A stretch of 14,335 bases of DNA from Dehalococcoidia bacterium (GTDB lineage: Bacteria > Chloroflexota > Dehalococcoidia > UBA3495). Under the pieces are notes generated by a model, which worked only from the letters and a program-made list of their open reading frames with translations, searched no databases and was not told the origin of the DNA. Of the stretch, positions 8,938-14,335 are shown piece after piece (position 1 is the stretch's first letter; each line of letters begins with the position of its first letter). Where the stretch lies: contig JAPKDE010000048.1 of NCBI GenBank assembly GCA_028822675.1, positions 1-14,335 on the forward strand, in the 5' to 3' direction. The position numbers and the translations under genes are program-made.

Positions 8938-10476
8938 CTATTTCGACCCGTTGTGGCGGCTTTCCGGCGTTAGTTTTTCCGCCAGATATCTCAGTGCATT
9001 GGCAGCCATTTCCAGGGCTTGCTCCTTGGTTTCAATCTCACCCGCGGCCCGGGCTTCTTCGACACGTTCCAACACGGCGCCAATCTCTGGCCCCGGTTGG
9101 ATATTGAAGTGGGTCATCAGGTCTTTTCCAGTGATAAGGCGAGTGGTCGTTGGTGAAACCGGCTCGCTGGTACCTACATGGAGTATGTGTCCGACCATTC
9201 TAGCATGGTCTAGCCAATCCTCATGCACTAAATTGGGGCCTAATGCGGCCAAATAGTCTGCCAGGCTTAGATACAGCGTATCCACGGCCACTTCACCAAC
9301 ATCCCTAAAGTAACGATAGATCGCCCGATTGGTCGGCCAATCACTGCCGTTTTTCATGCCTGTTGGGCGTAGGTGATGTTCCACCATCGTAGCCACCATT
9401 TCAATGCCATTAGCGCTGACGCGAAGCTGCCCCAGACGGTTGGTCGCAACCTTTGCCCCCTGTTCAGAATGGCCAAAGAAACGGGTGCGTCCATTGGCTT
9501 CCAGGGATTTGGTCTGGGGTTTTGCAACGTCATGGAACAGGGCAGCCAGTTTCAATAGGGTGCCACGGGTGTGTCCGTCTGTAGCATGCTGGTTGAAATG
9601 GGCCTCGCTGTCGGCAGTCCAAGGCACACACATATAAAGGGGCGAGTTCTGGTGACCTTTGGTGATCAGTTCCGCAAACTCAACGGTGTGCATGGTATGT
9701 CCCCAAACGTCCCAGTAGTGCTCCTTCGGCTGTTCTACGCCTTTGGCGCTCTGAAGTTCCGGAATCACCTGTTCAAAAAGGCCAAAGTGGTCAAGCACTT
9801 CAATCTGCCCTTTGGCACCGTCCAGGGAGAGGATTTTCAAAAATTCTTCCCGAACCCTCTCCGGTGAGACCTTGGCCAACAGTGCGGCGTTGGCGGCAAT
9901 CAGCTTGGAGGTGCCAGGCTCAATGCGGAATTTAAGCTGGCCCGCTAGGCGTACGGCCCGCAGTAATCTGCCTGGGTCGTCTTGGAAGACGGTGGGACTC
10001 AAGGCGCGTATGGACTTCTGAGCCAGGTCAGCCCTGCCACCCATGGGGTCAAGTATCCCGTCCGTGGACGGCCAATCATCCAGGCGAAGGGCCATGGCAT
10101 TGACTGAAAAGTCGCGTCGCCTGAGGTCCTCGTCGATGGTCCCAGTGAACCCATCCACATCAATGGTCCACGGCTTCAGGTCTTCGGCAGGTGTTTCGTG
10201 GCCGGCCCATTGGATGTCGGAGTCCGAGCCGTTTGGAGTCGAGTCTTCTAACCCTGAAGTCACAACTCGAATCACCCCGTGTTTGGCGCCCAAGGGAATC
10301 ACCGTGCCGCCAAATTCCCGAGCAATCGCTTGGGCCACCAACTCCGGGTCTCCCGAAACTGCGATGTCGATGTCATGACCTGGCTTGTTGTAAAGCAGCC
10401 AGTCACGGACGAACCCGCCTACTAGGTAGGCGTCGGCTCCGGTGGCAGCGCAACAAGCAGAAAGTTTATCTAGCAT
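8938..10476 (-). CDS. Class II tRNA nucleotidyltransferase (CCA-adding type) with HD domain
   Basis: The protein belongs to the class II CCA-adding enzyme/poly(A) polymerase family, which adds or repairs the CCA end of tRNAs. The head holds G-G-F-V-R-D (20-25), the catalytic D-I-D at 35-37, R-R-D-F-S-V-N-A-M at 120-128, and D-D-P-G-R-L-L-R-A-V-R at 166-176. A C-terminal HD-type phosphohydrolase region contains H260, F-H-D (314-316), H336 and E-H-H (366-368). At 512 residues it is long, with a linker-like insertion at about 75-107 in the catalytic head. Whether it adds CCA, only CC or only A cannot be decided by eye. It lies 87 bases after def, with no clear ribosome binding site, and runs directly into secD. 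Confidence 0.9.
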   Translation of the reverse strand: MLDKLSACCAATGADAYLVGGFVRDWLLYNKPGHDIDIAVSGDPELVAQAIAREFGGTVIPLGAKHGVIRVVTSGLEDSTPNGSDSDIQWAGHETPAEDLKPWTIDVDGFTGTIDEDLRRRDFSVNAMALRLDDWPSTDGILDPMGGRADLAQKSIRALSPTVFQDDPGRLLRAVRLAGQLKFRIEPGTSKLIAANAALLAKVSPERVREEFLKILSLDGAKGQIEVLDHFGLFEQVIPELQSAKGVEQPKEHYWDVWGHTMHTVEFAELITKGHQNSPLYMCVPWTADSEAHFNQHATDGHTRGTLLKLAALFHDVAKPQTKSLEANGRTRFFGHSEQGAKVATNRLGQLRVSANGIEMVATMVEHHLRPTGMKNGSDWPTNRAIYRYFRDVGEVAVDTLYLSLADYLAALGPNLVHEDWLDHARMVGHILHVGTSEPVSPTTTRLITGKDLMTHFNIQPGPEIGAVLERVEEARAAGEIETKEQALEMAANALRYLAEKLTPESRHNGSK

Positions 10477-10563
10477 GGGTATACAACATCAGGGCCAAGT
10501 GTTTCAGGATTTAGGTGCGTATTCACCCAGGTCTAGCCAGAATAGGCCGGGAACGCCAGCGAC

Positions 10564-11217
10564 TTAATCTTCTTTTTTGGCAGCGGCGAGTTCAGCGGCT
10601 ACGGCTTCGTCCAATTCGACATTTTCTTCGACTTCGTGGTCGTGTTCCAGTTCGTCTTCGAACTCTTCCTCATCGAATTCTTCGTCGTCAAATTCTTCCC
10701 CGTCAACCTCTTCCCCGTCAAATTCATCTTCTTGGGGGTCTTGTCCGTAGGTGATCTTTTTAAGGCTATCTTGGTCCACCAGATGGTCGATATACAAGAT
10801 GCCGTTCAGGTGGTCAATTTCATGTTCTAGTGCCTGGGCAAGCAGTTCTTCTGCGTTTATCCGGTAGATCTTACCGTCCAACCCCATTGCTTTGACCCTT
10901 ACTTTCTCCGAGCGTATGACCATACCACGATAGCCAGGAACGCTTAGTCAACCTTCTACAACCTCTCGTTCTCCCTCGGCTTTCATGACCTCAGGGTTGA
11001 TCAGCACCAGAGGTTCTTCCAACTCCGGAGTTTCAACGACGGCAATTTTCTGAAGGGAGCCAATCTGGTTGGCGGCCAAGCCCACGCCCTGCTGGTCACG
11101 CATGGTTTCAATCATGTTTGCGACCAGGGTCTTAATCTGGGGCGTAACTTTTCCCACTTTTTTCGCCTGCGTTCTCAGGATTGGGTCGGGTAGCAGACGC
11201 ATGTCCAAGATTGCCAC
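10564..11217 (-). CDS. def: Peptide deformylase with in-frame TGA at the catalytic cysteine (candidate selenoprotein)
   Basis: Peptide deformylase removes the formyl group from nascent proteins using a metal held by one Cys and two His. The start is a GTG (11215-11217) with AGAGGTGG five bases upstream, giving V(M)-A-I-L-D-M-R-L-L-P-D-P. Motif I, G-V-G-L-A-A-N-Q, is at 44-51. Motif II reads E-G-(TGA)-L-S-V-P-G, the TGA being codon 90 (10948-10950). Motif III, H-E-I-D-H, is at 132-136. These match E. coli Cys90, His132, Glu133 and His136. The frame is otherwise intact to the TAA, so only one codon is odd. Residues from about 160 to 217 form a very acidic tail with D-G-E-E and E-F-D-D-E-E units, absent from typical enzymes of about 170 residues. 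Selenocysteine, a nonsense mutation or a base error are the options. Confidence 0.9.
10906..10940 (-). promoter_or_regulatory. Putative bacterial SECIS hairpin in def
   Basis: Downstream of the def TGA, GUAU (10922-10925) pairs with AUAC (10914-10917) around the tetraloop GGUC (10918-10921). Below it one unpaired G (10926) is followed by U-G and G-C pairs (10927-10928 with 10912-10913). More distant imperfect pairing brings UUCC (10937-10940) against GGAG (10906-10909). The loop begins 26 bases after the TGA, within the 16-37 base window used for bacterial SECIS searches. The GGUC loop on a 4-bp stem with a 5' single-base bulge resembles the E. coli fdhF element as I recall it, which has a bulged U instead of G. 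The lower stem is weak. Confidence 0.55.
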
Positions 11218-11222
11218 AGAAA

Positions 11223-11230
11223 CCACCTCT
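11223..11230 (-). promoter_or_regulatory. Ribosome binding site fixing the def GTG start
   Basis: AGAGGTGG lies five bases upstream of the GTG at 11215-11217. It selects this start over the longer frame opening at 11331, whose extra 38 residues do not resemble peptide deformylase. Confidence 0.75.
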
Positions 11231-11349
11231 CGGGTGCGGAAATTCAGGCTACAGCAGGCCGTCGCAGTTGGCCCGGCCGTTTTTATTCCCGGTTGTGTTT
11301 CCCGATTGTCTTTAATGAGCCCCAACAACACAGTATCGAGACCTTAGCT

Positions 11350-11378
11350 ATTATATTCAACGCCTGTTGTGAGGTAAA
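11350..11378 (-). promoter_or_regulatory. Sigma70-type promoter for def and downstream genes
   Basis: On the minus strand TTTACC (plus 11373-11378) is followed by a 17-base spacer and a perfect TATAAT (plus 11350-11355). Transcription would begin near 11343, leaving an untranslated leader of about 125 bases before the def GTG. The same transcript probably carries the tRNA nucleotidyltransferase, secD and secF. The stretch from here to 11438 shows nothing further. Confidence 0.65.
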
Positions 11379-11438
11379 GGCGGCGTATTTTTTACGTATA
11401 GATTGCAGCGTATTTCTGGTTTGATGCGGGCTACCCAT

Positions 11439-11518
11439 CTGTCACCCTAAGTGAAGCGAAGGGCCTGCCAGGGTGTTGATTGGAAGATTCTTCGTCGCTT
11501 CACTACTCAGAATGACAG
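11439..11518. repeat. Palindromic intergenic repeat (REP/MITE-like)
   Basis: The arms are CTGTCA-CCCTAAGTGAAGCG on the left and, read on the other strand, CTGTCATTCTGAG-TA-GTGAAGCG on the right, forming an imperfect inverted repeat about 80 bases long with a central spacer. The right arm continues as CGAAGAATCTTCC, like a dispersed repeat family I remember from Chloroflexota and some other bacteria. There is no coding capacity and no clear target-site duplication. It lies between the priA stop and the def promoter, so it could act as a transcription end for priA. The remaining bases 11519-11571 show nothing. Confidence 0.65.
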
Positions 11519-11571
11519 GTTCAGATTGGCATCGGCAAAGACCACACCGTCGTCCTAACTGGATTACGAGC

Positions 11572-14019
11572 CTACAAAACATGCACCGGGTCAACATCCA
11601 CTGTGCAGCCCTGGGGAAATTCCATCCCCTCGATGAACCGCAACAGACCTTGCCCACGCAGGATCAGATGCCAGCGGTAGCGCCCTCTGATGCGCGATGG
11701 AATCCCCGGCGCCGGGCCAACCACGTCAATATCGGTGAGACCCTGTGCCTGCGCCCGCTGGGTCAACGCTTTACCGGTCTCAGTGGCCTGACGCAACGCT
11801 TGGGCGTCGTTGGGGTCTTGAAACACCAAATGAATCTGCTCGTTGAATGGTGGATTACCCAGCTCCCGCCGTGAGTCGATCTCATACTCGTAAAGGGCGT
11901 GGTAGTCCTGGGCAGCGGCGGCTTGGATGGCGTAATGCTCCGGGTTATAGGTCTGAACTATGACCTGGCCTATATCTTCGCCCCTACCAGCACGACCGGC
12001 CACCTGGCACAGCAGCCCAAAAGCCCGCTCACCAGCCCGGAAATCTGGTAGGTACATTCCGATATCCGCCAGCACAACACCAACCAAAGTCACATTGGGA
12101 ATATCAAGACCCTTGGCCACCATCTGGGTGCCCACCAGCACCTGAGTGTCGCCGCTGGTCAGCCGGGCCATGGTGTCTTCGGTGTCCTGGCCGGAGCGGG
12201 AGGTGTCCGCGTCCAGCCGGTCTACCCTGACGCCAGGCAAGAGTTTTTTGACCTCTTCCACTACTCGCTGAGTACCGGCACCCAGTTGGCGTATGTGCGA
12301 ACCACGACACTCTGGGCAGGTAGTGGGCATCCTAGTGCGGCGGTTGCACTGGTGGCACAGCAACTCACGCTGGTTAGTTGTGGTCTCGCCGGTAAATGAA
12401 TGATAGGTCAGCGAGACAGAGCAACTGCGGCATTCCACCACGTGGCCACAATCACGGCACTGGACGATAGACGACGCACCCCGGCGGTTCAGGAATAGAA
12501 TGGCCTGATGCCCTTCAGAGACGCACGATTTCAGACCCTGGGCTAATGCTCTGCTGAAGATGCTCCGGTTTCCTTCACGAAGCTCCAGGCGCATGTCACA
12601 GACCTGAACCTGGGCTAGCCGAGATACCCGGTCCGGCCCGGCGCTCACCCGGTCTGGCAGTTCCAGCAGGGTGTGGTGGCCTCGCGTGGCGGCGTAGTAG
12701 GTCTCAACGTCCGGGGTGGCGCTGCCCATCAACACTGGCGAGCCAGTCAGGCGGCCCAGTTCCAAGGCGGAGGCGCGTGCGTGGTACAGAGGGTGTGTCT
12801 CGATCTGCTTGTAGGTCCATTCGTGTTCTTCGTCGATAACAATCAGACCCAGATTGGCCACCGGGGCGAACAAAGAGCTGCGCGGACCAACAACCACATC
12901 GTATTTGCCCTCACGGATGTCCCACCACTGGTCAACCTGCTGCCGCGCCGTCAGCCGACTGTGAATAACGGCCACACGGCCAGGGAACCAGGAATTAACG
13001 CGTTCCAGCGTCTGGGGCGTGAGAGATATCTCAGGCACCATGACGATGGCCTGGCGACCCTGGCGCACAACTTCGTCAATTGCCCTCAGATAGACCTCAG
13101 TCTTGCCACTGCCGGTTACGCCGTGGAGCAAGAAGCTGCGCGGTTTTAGCGCCGGGTTATCCAGCACTGCTCGTATTTGGACGAGGGCGTCTGCCTGGTG
13201 GGTGGTCAGAGTATGCTGTCGTCGCTCCGTAGGCAGGCCAGGCCTAGCGACAGTTTCGGAGTCGGCCCGCACCCATTCCATGGCAACCAGCCCTTTGCTA
13301 AACAGAGCTTGGCCCACGCCGTTGCCAAATTCTTTGTTGGCCAGGGCCGCTGGATAGGGCGCACGCTGCTCCCTGATGGCGGCCAGCAACCCGTTCTGGC
13401 GTTCTGGCAGCTCAGGACCATCTAAGTTGTCATCTGCGACCGCAGTTGGCGTGGGCAGCAGGAATGTTTCGTACTTCGGGGCTGCTCTGGGCCGGGGCAT
13501 GGTCAATTCGCGTTGGACCAATTTCTGGTCAACCATCCGCGTCAGTTCTCGGCTGCCGTTGGAACCCAAGAGTTTGGCGAAGTCGGCTTCTAGGATACCG
13601 GCCCTTTTCTGAACCAATTCCCCAAATGCGACAACCGACTCAGGCTTCAATTTGGTGTCTGTGATCTCCACGCCGGGCACAACGGTAATCCGGGAGCGGA
13701 CATGGTTTTCAAATCCTGGCGGGAGTAGTGGACCCATGGCGGTGAACAGGGAGCAGCGGTAGTGTTCGCTGATCCAGCGCGCCAACGTCAGGTGGTTGGT
13801 GCCAATCAGGGGAGAGGGTTCAACTGGCTGGATGATGTCCCTGGTTTCGGGGACGTTGGGCATGGCCACCAGTTCAATCACCAGGCCTTGGAGCACACGC
13901 CGTCCGAAAGGTACCCAGACGAGTTGGCCGGGTTCAACGGTAAATCTTGGCGGGATGGAGTATGAGAAGGTCCGCGAATGGGCCACCACTGCGTCCACCG
14001 CCACTTCCGCGTATCTCAT
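11572..14019 (-). CDS. priA: Primosomal protein N' (PriA helicase)
   Basis: PriA is the superfamily 2 helicase that recognises stalled forks and reloads the replisome. In the 815-residue protein the N-terminal DNA-binding part covers about 1-105, Walker A is G-V-T-G-S-G-K-T (300-307), and the helicase motif II box is D-E-E-H-E (396-400; usually D-E-E-H-D). Eight zinc-binding cysteines are at 521, 524, 530, 533, 555, 558, 568 and 571. The late motifs G-T-Q-M-V-A-K-G and Q-V-A-G-R-A-G-R-G are also present. The chosen start gives M-R-Y-A-E-V-A-V, as in relatives. An ATG four codons upstream (14028) or a GTG (14040) cannot be excluded because no start has a strong ribosome binding site. Confidence 0.96.
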   Translation of the reverse strand: MRYAEVAVDAVVAHSRTFSYSIPPRFTVEPGQLVWVPFGRRVLQGLVIELVAMPNVPETRDIIQPVEPSPLIGTNHLTLARWISEHYRCSLFTAMGPLLPPGFENHVRSRITVVPGVEITDTKLKPESVVAFGELVQKRAGILEADFAKLLGSNGSRELTRMVDQKLVQRELTMPRPRAAPKYETFLLPTPTAVADDNLDGPELPERQNGLLAAIREQRAPYPAALANKEFGNGVGQALFSKGLVAMEWVRADSETVARPGLPTERRQHTLTTHQADALVQIRAVLDNPALKPRSFLLHGVTGSGKTEVYLRAIDEVVRQGRQAIVMVPEISLTPQTLERVNSWFPGRVAVIHSRLTARQQVDQWWDIREGKYDVVVGPRSSLFAPVANLGLIVIDEEHEWTYKQIETHPLYHARASALELGRLTGSPVLMGSATPDVETYYAATRGHHTLLELPDRVSAGPDRVSRLAQVQVCDMRLELREGNRSIFSRALAQGLKSCVSEGHQAILFLNRRGASSIVQCRDCGHVVECRSCSVSLTYHSFTGETTTNQRELLCHQCNRRTRMPTTCPECRGSHIRQLGAGTQRVVEEVKKLLPGVRVDRLDADTSRSGQDTEDTMARLTSGDTQVLVGTQMVAKGLDIPNVTLVGVVLADIGMYLPDFRAGERAFGLLCQVAGRAGRGEDIGQVIVQTYNPEHYAIQAAAAQDYHALYEYEIDSRRELGNPPFNEQIHLVFQDPNDAQALRQATETGKALTQRAQAQGLTDIDVVGPAPGIPSRIRGRYRWHLILRGQGLLRFIEGMEFPQGCTVDVDPVHVL

Positions 14020-14131
14020 GGTGTTCATAAAAGCCCGCACAAGAGCCTAGGGTGTCTGACCTGGGATTACCGACCTGGCGTGTCTGAGAAGAAGATAGTG
14101 CCCGTGATTAAGGCCGAATAAAGCCAATCAG

Positions 14132-14180
14132 ACTGGCGTCTAAAAACTAGGAACCTGAATAAAAACTGGCCTAAAACTAG
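14132..14180. repeat. Imperfect short direct repeat upstream of priA
   Basis: ACTGGCGTCTAAAAACTAG (14132-14150) recurs as ACTGGCCTAAAACTAG (14165-14180), the second copy shortened by three bases and abutting the terminator hairpin. Its role is unknown. The rest of the 197-base gap before priA shows no convincing promoter. Confidence 0.4.
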
Positions 14181-14205
14181 CACGGCCCGCTAAGTGCGGG
14201 CCGTG
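14175..14205 (-). terminator. Intrinsic terminator after the right-edge gene
   Basis: On the minus strand CACGGCCCGC (14196-14205) pairs perfectly over 10 bp with GCGGGCCGTG (14181-14190) around a 5-base loop, followed by CTAGTTTTAG. It begins 11 bases after the stop of the partial gene at the right edge. The U tract is short and starts a few bases late, but the stem is strong. Confidence 0.75.
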
Positions 14206-14216
14206 ATTGGTTTCGT

Positions 14217-14335
14217 TTAGGCTTTTTCTTTTTCGTCTGCCGGCGGTTCTTCTGAAGGTTCTTCAGACTCGTCAGCTGCAGTGTCTACCATCTCGTCAGT
14301 GGCTTGGCCTTCCGTGTCGATGATGACTTGTTCAG
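14217..14335 (-). CDS. C-terminal fragment of an unidentified protein with an acidic tail
   Basis: The last 38 codons of a minus-strand gene are visible and end in TAA at 14217-14219. The residues begin E-Q-V-I-I-D-T-E-G-Q and continue into an acidic, Pro-containing tail such as E-S-E-E-P-S-E-E-P and A-D-E-K-E-K-A. No domain lies inside the window, so the protein cannot be named. Such tails occur on translation factors, chaperones and RNA polymerase omega, among others. It is followed by a terminator, so it belongs to a transcription unit separate from priA. Confidence 0.7.
   Translation of the reverse strand, partial: EQVIIDTEGQATDEMVDTAADESEEPSEEPPADEKEKA

Noticed and set aside
10477..10563. 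Separate promoter for the tRNA nucleotidyltransferase gene in the gap after def
   Set aside because: No -35/-10 pair with acceptable spacing was found; a TTGGCC followed by GTATAC is too close together and too near the start codon.
10515..10754. Arg/Leu-rich plus-strand open frame
   Set aside because: It is the antisense reading of the acidic tail of def, where GAA and GAC codons mirror to basic or hydrophobic ones.
10948..10950. Genome-wide reassignment of TGA to an amino acid
   Set aside because: pyrH, nfo and the zincin gene end in TGA at normal protein ends and with overlapping starts, so TGA works as a stop here.
10564..11331. Reading def as two separate genes (10948-11331 and 10564-10923) or as a frameshifted pseudogene
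   Set aside because: Both parts are in the same frame, separated by a single TGA codon plus eight codons that encode the conserved L-S-V-P-G-Y-R-G. There is no frameshift, and neither half alone would hold a complete metal site.
11218..11331. Longer N-terminus for peptide deformylase
   Set aside because: The extra 38 residues have no family resemblance, while a strong Shine-Dalgarno precedes the GTG at 11217 and gives the standard start.

Overview
The window looks like a chromosomal housekeeping segment from an uncultured bacterium. I would place it tentatively in Chloroflexota (Dehalococcoidia/SAR202-like). The reasons are a short EF-Ts, Ala/Pro-rich and acidic tails on core proteins, and a palindromic repeat whose core resembles a GTCATTCTGAG/GAAGCGAAG repeat I remember from genomes of that group. 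The phylum call is inference; the gene calls do not depend on it. All genes but one lie on the minus strand, so the description runs from the right edge leftward in transcription order.

Right part (14335 to 8938): the acidic C-terminus of an unidentified protein ends at a clear terminator hairpin, followed by priA (replication restart helicase). A gap of about 350 bases holds an 80-base palindromic repeat and a good sigma70-type promoter. Next comes def (peptide deformylase), then a class II tRNA nucleotidyltransferase with an HD domain, which runs almost without spacing into secD and secF. The main finding is in def: the codon for the catalytic, metal-binding cysteine is TGA. The reading frame continues unbroken through motif II (L-S-V-P-G), the HEIDH motif and an acidic tail. 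A hairpin with a GGUC apical loop, like the one I recall from the E. coli fdhF SECIS, begins within the expected distance downstream of the TGA. The simplest exciting reading is a selenocysteine-containing peptide deformylase. A point mutation or sequencing error at one base is the main alternative.

Middle (8934 to 3027): secD and secF overlap by one base. secD carries an insertion of roughly 110 residues in its periplasmic part. A bidirectional terminator separates secF from a convergent zinc-dependent alcohol dehydrogenase-family gene, the only plus-strand gene. That gene diverges from nfo (endonuclease IV), which is tightly coupled to a small HExxH minimal-zincin gene and pgpA (phosphatidylglycerophosphatase A).

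Left part (2950 to 1): a strong promoter and a structured leader precede rpsB, tsf and pyrH, with a further coupled start at the left edge where frr would be expected. rpsB encodes S2 with long Ala/Pro-rich extensions at both ends.

Together the genes serve translation (S2, EF-Ts, tRNA 3'-end addition, N-terminal deformylation), nucleotide supply (UMP kinase), protein export (SecDF), DNA repair and restart (Nfo, PriA) and phospholipid synthesis (PgpA). No CRISPR array, insertion sequence, prophage, rRNA or tRNA gene was seen.
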